A stretch of 64,000 nt of DNA from SHWB01 sp050246875 (lineage in GTDB: Bacteria; Pseudomonadota; Alphaproteobacteria; UBA6615): assembly GCA_050246875.1 (NCBI GenBank), contig JBFWVF010000002.1, forward strand, positions 124,001-188,000, written 5' to 3'. Positions 8,051 through 16,902 of the stretch are shown piece by piece. Within the stretch, counting starts at the first letter, position 1. Each line of letters begins with the position of its first letter. The notes below the pieces were generated by a model that made no database searches, was not told the origin of the DNA, and was given only the letters and a program-made list of their open reading frames with translations. The position numbers and the translations under genes are program-made.

Positions 8051-8878
8051 ATGACGACACGCGAGGCGGCGACAGGCATCCTGCGGCGCGTCGGCGGTGG
8101 CGCCGATGCCGAGATCGACATCGGCGAAGCCGCGCTGGCGCTGGCGGCGCTCGACCGCCCGGGCGTGGCCGTCGACCGCTACCGCCAGCACCTCGCGCAG
8201 ATCTCCCGCGAAGCCGGCGAACTCGCCGACGCCGCTGCCTCCGCCGCGATTCGCCTCGGCGCGCTCAACGAGGTCATCGCCGGGCGCTACGGCTATGCCG
8301 GCGACCGGCAGTCCTACGACGACCTGCAGAACGCCAACCTGATCCGCGTCATCGACCGCCGGCGGGGCCTGCCGGTGGCGCTGGGCATCGTCTGGCTGTC
8401 GGCCGCGCAGACGCTCGGCTGGCCGATGGTCGGCCTCAACTTCCCCGGCCATTTCCTGCTGCGCATCGACGGTGGCGGCGAACGCGTGGTCTTCGACCCC
8501 TTCGCCGGCGGCCGGCCGGCCGACGTGGCCGAGCTGCGCCGCCTGCTGAAGGCCACCGCCGGCGACGGCGCCGAACTGCGCCCGGAGCACTGGTCGCCGG
8601 CGAGCACACGCGAGGTGCTGCTGCGCCTGCAGAACAACATCAAGCTGCGCCTGCTCAACGCGGGCGACGTCGGGCGCGGCCTCGCCACGGTCGAGACCAT
8701 GCTGCTGTTCGCCCCCGGCGAGGCGCGGCTGTGGTACGAGGCGGCCATGCTCAACCGCAAGCTCGGCAACCTGCGCGCCGCCATCGTCGCCGTCGAGCAC
8801 TGGCAGGACCTCGCCGAGGGCGCCGCCCGCCACGAGGCCGCCGCCCTGTTGCAGGACCTGCGCGCCCGGCTCAATTGA
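8051..8878 (+). CDS. SirB1/transglutaminase-like family protein with TPR-type C-terminus
   Basis: A 275-residue protein of the SirB1-like transglutaminase-fold family. The conserved core has YDDLQNANLIRVIDRRRGLPV followed by LGIVWLSAAQTLGWPMVGLNFPGHFLLR, where the His of GHFLLR is a family position. Residues 200-270 form paired helices resembling tetratricopeptide repeats (GEARLWYEAAMLNRKLGNLRAA). No clear catalytic Cys is seen in the usual place, so peptidase activity is doubtful. It starts eight bases after the BON gene and is probably in the same transcript. Its cellular role is unknown. Confidence 0.8.
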   Translation: MTTREAATGILRRVGGGADAEIDIGEAALALAALDRPGVAVDRYRQHLAQISREAGELADAAASAAIRLGALNEVIAGRYGYAGDRQSYDDLQNANLIRVIDRRRGLPVALGIVWLSAAQTLGWPMVGLNFPGHFLLRIDGGGERVVFDPFAGGRPADVAELRRLLKATAGDGAELRPEHWSPASTREVLLRLQNNIKLRLLNAGDVGRGLATVETMLLFAPGEARLWYEAAMLNRKLGNLRAAIVAVEHWQDLAEGAARHEAAALLQDLRARLN

Positions 8879-8946
8879 GCTGCCACCGCCATTGCGCCGG
8901 CGCCGGCCGGACCTATAGTGCCGGGGCGTCCGCTCCGGGGTAGCCC

Positions 8947-9894
8947 ATGAGTCTTGCCGTCGCCATCCAGATGGATCCGGTCGAGTCGATCTCGATCGAT
9001 GCCGATTCGACCTTCGCCATAGCGCTGGAGGCGCAGAAGCGCGGCCACGCGCTGTGGCACTACCACCCGCGCGAGCTGAGCCTGCGCGACGGCCGCGTGC
9101 GCGCCCGCGCCCGGCCGGTCCAGTTCCGCCGCGAGCGCGGCAACCACTTTACCAAGGGCGCCGAGGAGATCATCGACCTCGCCGTGGTCGACGTGGTGCT
9201 GATGCGCCAGGACCCGCCCTTCGACATGGCCTACATCTCGGCCACCCACGTCCTCGAGCACATCCACCCGAAGACGCTGGTCGTGAACGACCCGGTCTCG
9301 GTGCGCAACGCCCCCGAGAAACTGTTCGTGACGCATTTCGAGGGCGTCATGCCGCCGACGCTGATCACCTCCGATCGCGCCGAGATCCTCGCCTTCCGCG
9401 ACGAACACAAGGACATCATCGTCAAGCCGCTCTACGGCAACGGCGGAGCCGGCGTGTTCCACATCGTGCCCGGCGACGAGAACCTCGCCTCGCTGCTGGA
9501 GCTGTTCACCCAGTTCTACCGCGAGCCGGTGATCGTGCAGCGCTACCTGCCCGAGGTGCGCGAGGGCGACAAGCGCATCGTGCTGGTCGAGGGCAAGGCG
9601 GTCGGCGCCATCAACCGCGTGCCGGCGGCCGGCGAGGCGCGCTCGAACATGCATGTCGGCGGCAAGCCGACGCAGACGAAGCTGACGAAGCGCGAGCAGG
9701 AGATCTGCGAGGCCATCGGCCCGGCGCTGCGCGAGCGTGGCCTCGTCTTCGTCGGCATCGACGTCATCGGCGACTGGCTGACCGAGATCAACGTCACCTC
9801 GCCGACCGGCATCCAGGAGATCGAACGCTTCGACGGCACCAACATTGCGGCGATGATCTGGGACGCCATCGAGGAACGACGCGGCCGGCACTGA
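8947..9894 (+). CDS. gshB: Glutathione synthetase
   Basis: A 315-residue ATP-grasp enzyme that joins gamma-glutamylcysteine and glycine to make glutathione. The N-terminus SLAVAIQMDPVESISIDAD is the GshB pattern. The ATP-grasp body has DIIVKPLYGNGGAGVFH, the glycine-rich loop NMHVGGKP, and the C-terminal GIDVIGDWLTEINVTSPTGI with the metal-binding Asn and Glu. Length matches. Placement after rsmI-yraN is typical for Alphaproteobacteria. Confidence 0.97.
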   Translation: MSLAVAIQMDPVESISIDADSTFAIALEAQKRGHALWHYHPRELSLRDGRVRARARPVQFRRERGNHFTKGAEEIIDLAVVDVVLMRQDPPFDMAYISATHVLEHIHPKTLVVNDPVSVRNAPEKLFVTHFEGVMPPTLITSDRAEILAFRDEHKDIIVKPLYGNGGAGVFHIVPGDENLASLLELFTQFYREPVIVQRYLPEVREGDKRIVLVEGKAVGAINRVPAAGEARSNMHVGGKPTQTKLTKREQEICEAIGPALRERGLVFVGIDVIGDWLTEINVTSPTGIQEIERFDGTNIAAMIWDAIEERRGRH

Positions 9895-9910
9895 CGGCGA
9901 GAGGGACAGC

Positions 9911-11155
9911 ATGGCCAGCCCGCGCAACCTGTCGATCGACGGCGACCGCCTGTGGGCCAGCATCATGGCGGTGGCGGAGATCGGCGCCACCGAGAAGGGC
10001 GGCTCGCGCCGCCTCGCGCTGACCGACCTCGACCGCGAGGCGCGCGACCTGTTCGTGCGCTGGTGCCGTGACGCCGGCTGCACGGTGACCGTCGACCGCA
10101 TCGGCAACATCTTCGCCCGCCGCCCCGGCCGCGACGACACGCTCGACCCGGTCGTCACCGGCAGCCATCTCGACACGCAGCCGACCGGCGGCCGCTTCGA
10201 CGGCGTCTATGGCGTGCTCGCCGGACTCGAACTTGTCCGCAGTCTCAACGACCTTGGCATCACGACCGAGCGGCCCGTCGAGGTGGTGTGCTGGACCAAC
10301 GAGGAGGGTAGCCGCTTCGCCCCTTCAATGGTTGCTTCAGGCGTCTTCGCCGGCAAGTTCGCGCTCGACGAGGCGCTGGCGAAGACCGACCCCGACGGCC
10401 TCACCATCGGCGGCGAGCTGGCGCGTATCGGCTATGCCGGCGAGGCGCCCGTGGGCGGGCGCAGGCTGCGCGCCTATTTCGAGGCGCATATCGAGCAGGG
10501 GCCGATCCTCGAGGCCGGCGGCGAGACCATCGGCGTCGTCACCGGCGGCCAGGGCCAGCGCTGGTACGAGGTGACGCTGACCGGCGTCGAGTCCCACGCC
10601 GGGCCGACGCCGATGGACCGCCGCCGCGACGCGCTGCTCGGTGCCGCGCGCATCGTCGAACTGGTCAACCGCATCGGCCTCGACCGCGCGCCGCTGGCCT
10701 GCGCCACGGTGGGGATGCTTGAGAATTACCCCAACTCGCGCAACGTCATTCCCGGGCGCGTGTTCCTGACGGTCGACCTGCGCCACCCGGACGACGCCGT
10801 GCTGTCCGGAATGGACCAGGCGTTGCGCGCGGGCATCGCCGCCATCGCCGGCGGCATCGGCCTCGCGGCGGCGATCGAGGAGGTGCTCTACAGCCCGCCG
10901 GTCGCCTTCGATCCGGCCTGCGTCGATGCCGTTCGTCGGTCCGCCGCCGCGCGCGGCTACGGCGCGCGCGACATCGTCTCGGGCGCCGGCCACGACGCCT
11001 GCAACATCGCCGCCGTGGCGCCGACGGCGATGATCTTCATCCCCTGCATCGGCGGCATCAGCCACAACGAGATCGAGGACGCGAAGCCCGAGTGGGTCAC
11101 CGCCGGCGCCCAGGTGCTGCTCGACGCCGTGCTCGACGCGGCAGGAGCGGAGTAG
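9911..11155 (+). CDS. M20-family Zn amidohydrolase (allantoate / N-carbamoyl-amino-acid hydrolase type)
   Basis: A 414-residue binuclear-zinc hydrolase of the AllC/HyuC group of family M20. Metal and catalytic segments are VVTGSHLDTQPTGGRFDGVYG, NEEGSRFAPSM, AHIEQGPILE and a late SGAGHDACNIA. ESHAGPTPMDRRRDAL marks the lid/dimerisation domain. Such enzymes hydrolyse allantoate, N-carbamoyl amino acids or ureidopropionate; the sequence alone does not decide which. It starts 16 bases after gshB, behind a weak ribosome site (GAGAGGGACAGC). Confidence 0.88.
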   Translation: MASPRNLSIDGDRLWASIMAVAEIGATEKGGSRRLALTDLDREARDLFVRWCRDAGCTVTVDRIGNIFARRPGRDDTLDPVVTGSHLDTQPTGGRFDGVYGVLAGLELVRSLNDLGITTERPVEVVCWTNEEGSRFAPSMVASGVFAGKFALDEALAKTDPDGLTIGGELARIGYAGEAPVGGRRLRAYFEAHIEQGPILEAGGETIGVVTGGQGQRWYEVTLTGVESHAGPTPMDRRRDALLGAARIVELVNRIGLDRAPLACATVGMLENYPNSRNVIPGRVFLTVDLRHPDDAVLSGMDQALRAGIAAIAGGIGLAAAIEEVLYSPPVAFDPACVDAVRRSAAARGYGARDIVSGAGHDACNIAAVAPTAMIFIPCIGGISHNEIEDAKPEWVTAGAQVLLDAVLDAAGAE

Positions 11156-11186
11156 GGGCGATCGCGGCCCGCCTCGCCACCACGGG

Positions 11187-11350
11187 CCTCGTCCTTCGAG
11201 ACGCCACCCTGCGGGTGGCTCCTCAGGATGAGGCCCTTGAGGGTGTAACCCCTGTCATGGCTGGTCGGCGGATGTCCACCGCATACAGCCATTTCCCGCG
11301 CGCCTCATCCTGAGGAGCCCGCGACAGCGGGCGTCTCGAAGGATGAGGCG
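11187..11350. repeat. REP-like palindromes, long variant, inverted pair (locus C)
   Basis: The left copy (11187-11234) has the ends CCTCGTCCTTCGAGACGCC and GGCTCCTCAGGATGAGG around a CCACCCTGCGGGTGG hairpin. The right copy (11301-11350) is the inverse form, with an inner GCCCGCGACAGCGGGC hairpin. The ends are related to the shorter palindromes at 3452-3556 and 49919-50037, but an inner variable stem is added. The pair fills most of the 267-bp gap between two convergent genes. Confidence 0.85.
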
Positions 11351-11386
11351 CGGCGTCCGCGAGCGTCGCCGCCACTCCCACCCCGA

Positions 11387-11409
11387 CCTCCCCCGCGTTG
11401 CGGGGGAGG
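11387..11409. terminator. G+C-rich hairpin between convergent genes
   Basis: CCTCCCCCGC (11387-11396) pairs perfectly with GCGGGGGAGG (11400-11409) over a three-base loop. It lies 14 bases past the stop of the VOC gene at 11423. There is no T-tract, so it may be a transcript-end stabiliser or a dispersed palindrome rather than a true intrinsic terminator. A relative with a T-tract is at 18504-18539. Confidence 0.45.
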
Positions 11410-11422
11410 GTGTCGTGATGCC

Positions 11423-12061
11423 TCAGTTCACCGGGAACTCGGAGATCGGCGGCGGGGCGCCGTCGGGGCGCTTGAGGAGCTTCGCTTCCGGCTCACCGGC
11501 GGCGAGACGGCGCTCCAGATCGGCCGGGTCGAACTTCACGCCGATCGGGTTCGACGTGAACTCATCGGTCTCGAAGTAGGCGGCGAACTGCGACTCCGGC
11601 ACGTTGTCGCACTGCAGCTCGATCTGGTTCTTGTCCGGATCGAAGAAGTACATCGAGGTCGTCGGGCCGTGGTTGATGCACATGCCCGGCTCGATGCCCA
11701 TGCCCTTGAGGCGGCGCCAGGTCTTCAGCAGGTCGCCGAGACTGGCGTAGGTGAAGGCGATGTGGTGCAGGCCCCACAGCCCGTCGACATGCGGCTGCGC
11801 GCCGGGGATGCCGAGAATGGCGATGCGGTGGTGCTCCTGGTCGTAGGTGACGGCGACGAACTGGTCGGTGTCGATCGTCGCCTCGGCCTCCAGCACCTTG
11901 CAGTACCAGTCGGCCAGCGGCTTGACGCGCTCCATCGAGGTACGCAGCACGATATGGGCGAGCTTGGCCGGCGCCACCTTGCCGCGCGCCTTGGCGGATT
12001 TCGGCATGCGTGCCGGACGATTGGCGGTCATGCCGCCCAGCGGTTTCTCGATCGTGTCCAT
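11423..12061 (-). CDS. VOC-superfamily protein (extradiol dioxygenase-like), copy 1
   Basis: A 212-residue vicinal-oxygen-chelate protein. Candidate metal ligands are His36 (LAHIVLR), His99 or His100 (GLHHIAFTY) and Glu148 (NQIELQ), the His-His-Glu set of BphC-type extradiol dioxygenases and glyoxalase-like proteins. The DPDKNQIELQCDNVP stretch is typical. The substrate is unknown. A close paralogue lies just upstream on the same strand (12189-12803), so the two arose by tandem duplication. Divergent amidohydrolases suggest a shared aromatic-ring-cleavage style pathway, which is inference. Confidence 0.82.
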   Translation of the reverse strand: MDTIEKPLGGMTANRPARMPKSAKARGKVAPAKLAHIVLRTSMERVKPLADWYCKVLEAEATIDTDQFVAVTYDQEHHRIAILGIPGAQPHVDGLWGLHHIAFTYASLGDLLKTWRRLKGMGIEPGMCINHGPTTSMYFFDPDKNQIELQCDNVPESQFAAYFETDEFTSNPIGVKFDPADLERRLAAGEPEAKLLKRPDGAPPPISEFPVN

Positions 12062-12188
12062 GAGGTCGTTCCTTCCGTGGTGCGGGCCGTGATTTGACGG
12101 CGCCTTCTGGCGTGCGCCGGCCCGGATGCAAAGCGGGCCCCGCCGGATGGCGAGGCCCGCGATCTCGTGACCGTGGAACGGTGCCGCG

Positions 12189-12803
12189 TCAGTTGCGCGG
12201 GAACTCTTCCAGCGGCGGCGGCGGGCCGTCCGGGCGCTTCAGCAGCGCGATCGGCGATTCGCCGGCGTCGAGGCGGCGGCACATCTCCTCGGGGTCGAAC
12301 TTGACGCCGATGGGATTGCGCGTGAACTCGCCGTTGGCGAAGTATTCGCCGAACTTCTCCTCCGGCACGTTGTCGACCTGCAACTCGATCTGGTTCTTGT
12401 CCGGATCGAAGTAGTACATCGAGGTCGTCGGGCCGTGATTGATGCAGAACTGCGGCTTGATGCCCTCGGCCTTCAGCCGCTTGTACGTGTGCATCAGCTC
12501 CGGCAGGCCTTCGTAGGTGAAGGCGATGTGATGCAGGCCGCAGGTGTTGTCGGCATGCGGCTGCACGCCCGGCAGCGCCAGCACGGCGATGCGGTGATGC
12601 TCGTGGTCGTAGGTGACGAACGAGATCGCGTCGGACTCGAACATCGTCTCGCCTTCGAGCACCTTGGCATACCAGTCGATCAGCGGCTTGACGTTGCCCG
12701 GCTGGGTGCGGAGCACGACGTGCGCCAGCTTCTTCGGCGCGATCTTGCCGCGTTCCTTGGCGGTCTTCGGCTGCCGCGCCGTCTTGTGGACGACCATGTT
12801 CAT
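12189..12803 (-). CDS. VOC-superfamily protein (extradiol dioxygenase-like), copy 2
   Basis: A 204-residue paralogue of the downstream VOC gene. The shared order is a basic N-terminal segment, LAHVVLRT (His28), EHHRIAVLALPG, GLHHIAFTYEG, INHGPTTSMYYFDPDKNQIELQ and a C-terminal KFDPEEMCRRLDAGE with a proline-rich end. The His/His/Glu metal set is kept, so both copies look active. It is first in the minus-strand pair, 127 bp from copy 1, and is divergent from the amidohydrolase at 12970. The substrate is not identifiable from sequence. Confidence 0.82.
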   Translation of the reverse strand: MNMVVHKTARQPKTAKERGKIAPKKLAHVVLRTQPGNVKPLIDWYAKVLEGETMFESDAISFVTYDHEHHRIAVLALPGVQPHADNTCGLHHIAFTYEGLPELMHTYKRLKAEGIKPQFCINHGPTTSMYYFDPDKNQIELQVDNVPEEKFGEYFANGEFTRNPIGVKFDPEEMCRRLDAGESPIALLKRPDGPPPPLEEFPRN

Positions 12804-12969
12804 GGCGGGGAACCTCCCGGATTGACCCGTCGCGGCACCCTTGGCGGGCCCGCGGTTTCACCCGGCATTATGCCCGCGCATGGCCGCCCCGACAACGGCC
12901 GGCGTTGACGTCGCCCCACCTGGGCGGTTCTCATCCGCGGCCAATCCAGACCCTTTCCGGTGCCTCGCG

Positions 12970-13836
12970 ATGACCGCCCTCCGCCTCGTCCGCCCGCCCG
13001 ATCCCGCGCCGCGGCGGCCGCGCCTCGCCCTGCCTGCGGGCGCGACCGACTGCCACTGCCACACTTTCGGCCCGCCCGACCGGTTTCCGCTGATCCCCAA
13101 CCGCATCTTCGACGTCGGCAACCACCCGATCGAGCAGCTCGTCGCCCTGCATGACCGGCTGGGGCTGCAGCGGGCGGTGATCGTGCAAAGCGTGCTGCAC
13201 GGCCCGTCCTACGCCTACATGCAGGACGCCGAAGCGAAATATCCCGGCCGTTTCAAGTACATCGCCATGCCGACGGCGGACACGAGCGACGCCGACCTCG
13301 CCGCCATGGAGGCCTGCGGCGCCGTCGGCATCCGCGTCGCCTACCGAGGTTCGCCCAACGTCGACGAGAAGCTGCTGGCGAAGCTGGTCGAACGCGGCTG
13401 GCACGTGCAGTTCTGGTACCGCGGCGCCGAGGAGGCGACCAACTGGCTGCCGATCATCAAGCGCACCCCCGGCGAGCACGTCATCGACCATCTCGGCTGG
13501 CCCGACCCGGCCGAGGGGCTCGACGGCACCGCCTTCCGCATCACCCTGGATCTCGTCGCCTCCGGCCGCGCCTACGTCAAGCTGTCGGGGCCCGGCCGCT
13601 ATTCGAAGGCCGGCAAGCTGCCCTACGCCGACGTGCTGCCCTTCATCCGCAAGCTGGCCGCCGAGGCGCCGGAGCGGCTGCTGTGGGGCAGCGACTGGCC
13701 GCACGCCGACCTGCCCGGCGAGATGCCCAACGACGGCGACCTCGTCGACCTGATCGGCGAGTGGCTGCCGGACGAGAAGCTGCGCCGGCTGGTGCTGGTC
13801 GAGAACCCCGCCCGCAAGTTCGGCTTCGCCGCCTGA
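12970..13836 (+). CDS. PDC-hydrolase-like metal amidohydrolase, copy 1
   Basis: A 288-residue amidohydrolase of the Amidohydro_2 group, closest in pattern to 2-pyrone-4,6-dicarboxylate hydrolase LigI. DCHCH (His29, His31) gives the strand-1 metal pair; RAVIVQSVLHG, VIDHLGWPD and LLWGSDWPH supply later catalytic positions. The ATG at 12970 is preferred because it puts the usual short Pro-rich lead before LPAGATDCHCH; the frame is open to 12841. It is followed 27 bases later by a paralogue. LigI-type enzymes act in protocatechuate/gallate breakdown; this substrate is not proven. Confidence 0.83.
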   Translation: MTALRLVRPPDPAPRRPRLALPAGATDCHCHTFGPPDRFPLIPNRIFDVGNHPIEQLVALHDRLGLQRAVIVQSVLHGPSYAYMQDAEAKYPGRFKYIAMPTADTSDADLAAMEACGAVGIRVAYRGSPNVDEKLLAKLVERGWHVQFWYRGAEEATNWLPIIKRTPGEHVIDHLGWPDPAEGLDGTAFRITLDLVASGRAYVKLSGPGRYSKAGKLPYADVLPFIRKLAAEAPERLLWGSDWPHADLPGEMPNDGDLVDLIGEWLPDEKLRRLVLVENPARKFGFAA

Positions 13837-13863
13837 CGCCCGACGACAACCGAGGAACCGCCC

Positions 13864-14724
13864 ATGGCCGACCGCCCGAGGCTGACGCCGCCCGTCGCCG
13901 ACACCCGCACGCCGAAGCTCAAGCTGCCGGCAGGCGCCTGCGACACGCATTTCCACATCTACGGCCCGCAGGCGAAGTTTCCGCTGCCGGCACAGCGCCC
14001 CTACGACACCGACGACCTGCCGGTCGAGGCGCTGCTGGCGCTGCACGCGAAGCTGGGCGTCTCGCGCGGGGTGATCGTGCAGTCGATGCTGCACGGCAAC
14101 ACCTTCGAGTACCTCATCGACGCCTGCGCCCGCTTTCCCGACCGGCTGCGCGGCGTCGCCATGCCGGCCGCCGACGTCTCCGACGCCGATCTCGCCCGCA
14201 TGGAGAAGTCCGGCATCGTCGCCCACCGCGTCGCCTATCGCTGGTCGCCGAAGGTCGACGAGCGCTTTCTCGCCCGCCTCGTCGAGCGCGGCTGGCACAT
14301 CCAGTTCTGGGTGCGCAGCGAGGCCGAGATGCTCGACTGGGAGCCCATCATGCGGCGCACGAAGGCGCCCATCGTCATCGACCACATGGGCTGGCAGGAC
14401 GCCGGCAACGGCACGGAGACCAGGGGCTTCCGCGCCGTCCTCGACCTGCTCGGCTCCGGCAAGGCGTACGTGAAGCTGTCGGGACCCTACCGCTTCTCGC
14501 GCGCGCCCCGCGCGCCGTGGCCGGACGTGCTGCCCTTCGTGCGCAAGCTGGTGGCGACGGCTCCGGAACGCCTGCTCTGGGGCACCGACTGGCCGCACCC
14601 CGACCACCACGGCGAGATGCCCAACGACGCCGATTTCGTCGACGTCCTCGCCGACTGGCTGCCCACCGAGGCGCTGCGCCAGCAGGTACTGGTCGACAAC
14701 CCGGCGAGGCTGTTCAGGTTCTGA
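13864..14724 (+). CDS. PDC-hydrolase-like metal amidohydrolase, copy 2
   Basis: A 286-residue paralogue of the preceding gene, with the same landmarks: LPAGACDTHFHIYGP (His29, His31), GVIVQSMLHGN, IVIDHMGWQD, YVKLSGPYR and LLWGTDWPH. All apparent metal and catalytic residues are kept, so the copies may differ in substrate rather than one being dead. Coupled to copy 1 (27-base gap). It is probably followed in the same transcript by the small ferredoxin gene. Confidence 0.83.
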   Translation: MADRPRLTPPVADTRTPKLKLPAGACDTHFHIYGPQAKFPLPAQRPYDTDDLPVEALLALHAKLGVSRGVIVQSMLHGNTFEYLIDACARFPDRLRGVAMPAADVSDADLARMEKSGIVAHRVAYRWSPKVDERFLARLVERGWHIQFWVRSEAEMLDWEPIMRRTKAPIVIDHMGWQDAGNGTETRGFRAVLDLLGSGKAYVKLSGPYRFSRAPRAPWPDVLPFVRKLVATAPERLLWGTDWPHPDHHGEMPNDADFVDVLADWLPTEALRQQVLVDNPARLFRF

Positions 14725-14802
14725 GGGCACGACAATCTGTTGCGATTGACACTCAGTCGGATTCGCGCCAATTTCCCGCCCGTTGGAGGCAGCGGGGCGC
14801 GG

Positions 14803-14991
14803 ATGATCGTCTGCTCGTGCAACAGCCTGCGGGACAGCGAAATTCGCCGGGCGGCGGAAGCCGGGGCGGTTTCGGTGATCGACGCCTACGCCCGGCTCGG
14901 CACGGCGCCGCAATGCGGCTGCTGCCTCGAATACGCCCAGCACCTCATCGACGCCCATCACGCGCTGGCCAGCGAGCCCGTCGCGGCCTGA
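14803..14991 (+). CDS. bfd: BFD-like [2Fe-2S] protein (bacterioferritin-associated ferredoxin)
   Basis: A 62-residue protein with Cys4, Cys6, Cys38 and Cys41, the CXC-X31-CX2C pattern of Bfd, which reduces bacterioferritin to release stored iron. The ATG at 14803 is chosen because MIVCSCNSLRD matches the family start; the frame is open 21 codons further up. A TTGACA-containing stretch 50-60 bases upstream (14746-14751) could be a -35 element. BFD-like domains also serve as adaptors in other oxidoreductases, and no bacterioferritin gene is in view, so iron release is inferred from the family. Confidence 0.85.
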   Translation: MIVCSCNSLRDSEIRRAAEAGAVSVIDAYARLGTAPQCGCCLEYAQHLIDAHHALASEPVAA

Positions 14992-15121
14992 CCGGCACGA
15001 TCGCCGTCGGCTTCCGCCGGCACGCCGTTGCTGCGCCGGACGGTTCGCCCGCCCGCGCTCGACTTTGCGCGGCCTCGCGGGCTAGATCGCCGCGACGCAA
15101 CAGCGCCAGGGAGGCAGGGCA

Positions 15122-16876
15122 GTGCCGGCGAAGACATCCGCGAAGGCGAAGGCGACGAAGACGAAGACGAGAGCGGCGCCCGCGCGCACGACGACGGGTG
15201 CCGAGTATCTCGCGCGTGCCCTCACGGGTTACGGCGTCGACCACGTCTTCTACGTACCGGCGGTGCTGCTGCGCACGATGGCGCTGCTGGAGGCCGAAGG
15301 AACGCGCCGCATCCTCGCGCACAGCGAGAAGGCCGCCGCCTACATGGCCGACGGCTATGCCCGCGCCACCATGAAGCCCGGCATCTGCTTCGCCCAGAAC
15401 ATCGGCGGCTCCAACCTCGCCTCGGGCCTGCGCGACGCCTTCATGGCGCGCTCGCCGGTCATCGCCGTCAGCGGCGGGCCGTCCTACAAGTCGCGCTACC
15501 GCAACTACTACCAGGAGGTCGAGGATTTCGGGCAGTTCGACGCGGTGACCAAGTTCAACGCCTCGGTCGACCACGTCACACGCCTGCCCGACCTGCTGCG
15601 CCAGGCCTTCCGCGAGGCGACGACGGGCGCGCCCGGGCCGGTGCATCTGCGCCTGCCGGGCGTGACCGGGGACGACACGCTGGCCGGCACACTCGACGAG
15701 CAGCCGCGCGTCGAGGCGCGCCACATGCGGGCGCCCGCCTATCGCCCGGCCGCCGAGCCGGCGCAAGTCGAGGCCGCGGTGCTGGCGCTGCGCGCCGCGA
15801 AGCGGCCGCTCATCGTCGCCGGCGGCGGCATCGTCGCCTCGGGTGCGCAGATGGAACTGGCGCGGCTCGCCGAGCGGCTCGCCATCCCCGTCGCCACCTC
15901 GCTCAACGCCAAGGGCGTCATCGCCGACGACCATCCGCTGTCGGCCGGCGTCTGCGGCACCTATTCGCGCGAATGCGCCAACCGCGCCGTCGCCGAGGCC
16001 GACCTCGTGTTCTTCGCCGGCAGCGCCACCGGCGGCCAGGTGACGACGCACTGGCAGGTGCCGAAGCCGGGCACGCGCACCATCCACCTCGACATCGAGG
16101 CGACGCAGATCGGCCGCAACTATCCCGACGCGCTGCCGCTCGTCGGCGACGCCCGCACCGTGCTCGGCCAGCTCGACGCGCTGCTCGGCAGGGCGCGCGG
16201 CAATCCCGACGGTGCCTGGCCGAGGCGCGTGCGGAAGCTCGTCGCCGACTGGCGCAAGGCCGAGAAGGCCAACCTCGACTCCGCCGCCCTGCCGCTGCGC
16301 CCCGAGCGCGTCTGCCGCGCCCTGACCGAGTGCCTACCGGAAAACGCCATCCTCGTCGCCGACACCGGCCACTCGGGCATGTGGACGGGGCAGATGGTCG
16401 ACTTCCTGCGGCCGGGCCAGCGCCTGATCCGCTGCGCCGGCTCGCTCGGCTGGGCGCTGCCCGGCGCCATCGGCGTCAAATGCGGCGCGCCGGACCGCCC
16501 GGTCGTCTGCTTCGCCGGCGACGGCGCCGCCTACTACCATCTGCCCGAGCTGGAAACGGCGGCGCGCTTCGGCATCAAGGTGGTGTTCGTCATCAACAAC
16601 AACGCCGCGCTGAGCCAGGAAGTGCAGCTCTACCGCATGTTCGGCGGCGTGCCGTTCAGCGCGCGGACGCAGGAGCTGTGGAACTTCCGCACCGTCAGCT
16701 TCGCCAACATCGCCCGCGAGTTCGGCTGCGCATCGTGGACGGTGGAGAAGCCCGCCGATCTGAACAAGGCGATCGCGGCGGCGCTGGCCGCCGACGGCCC
16801 CGCCGTGGTCGACGTGATCACCGACCCCGAGATCGAAGCGAAGAACGGCTGGACGCCCGAGGATTCGGGGCACTGA
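15122..16876 (+). CDS. Acetolactate-synthase-like TPP-dependent enzyme
   Basis: A 584-residue enzyme with the three-domain TPP-enzyme layout. Glu69 in HSEKAAAYMADGYAR is the cofactor-activating Glu. The central domain contains PLIVAGGGIVASGA. The pyrophosphate site has GDG (466-468) and Asn494. Residues 1-25 are an unusual Lys/Thr/Ala-rich basic tail. It is not a clear IlvB: the C-terminal plug lacks the usual form and no IlvH subunit is near, so the substrate (2-oxoacid decarboxylation or ligation) is open. The start is a GTG behind GCCAGGGAGG. The neighbouring VOC and amidohydrolase genes suggest catabolism. Confidence 0.82.
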   Translation: MPAKTSAKAKATKTKTRAAPARTTTGAEYLARALTGYGVDHVFYVPAVLLRTMALLEAEGTRRILAHSEKAAAYMADGYARATMKPGICFAQNIGGSNLASGLRDAFMARSPVIAVSGGPSYKSRYRNYYQEVEDFGQFDAVTKFNASVDHVTRLPDLLRQAFREATTGAPGPVHLRLPGVTGDDTLAGTLDEQPRVEARHMRAPAYRPAAEPAQVEAAVLALRAAKRPLIVAGGGIVASGAQMELARLAERLAIPVATSLNAKGVIADDHPLSAGVCGTYSRECANRAVAEADLVFFAGSATGGQVTTHWQVPKPGTRTIHLDIEATQIGRNYPDALPLVGDARTVLGQLDALLGRARGNPDGAWPRRVRKLVADWRKAEKANLDSAALPLRPERVCRALTECLPENAILVADTGHSGMWTGQMVDFLRPGQRLIRCAGSLGWALPGAIGVKCGAPDRPVVCFAGDGAAYYHLPELETAARFGIKVVFVINNNAALSQEVQLYRMFGGVPFSARTQELWNFRTVSFANIAREFGCASWTVEKPADLNKAIAAALAADGPAVVDVITDPEIEAKNGWTPEDSGH

Positions 16877-16902
16877 GGCCGCAAAGTGCAGTCACAGCTG
16901 TA

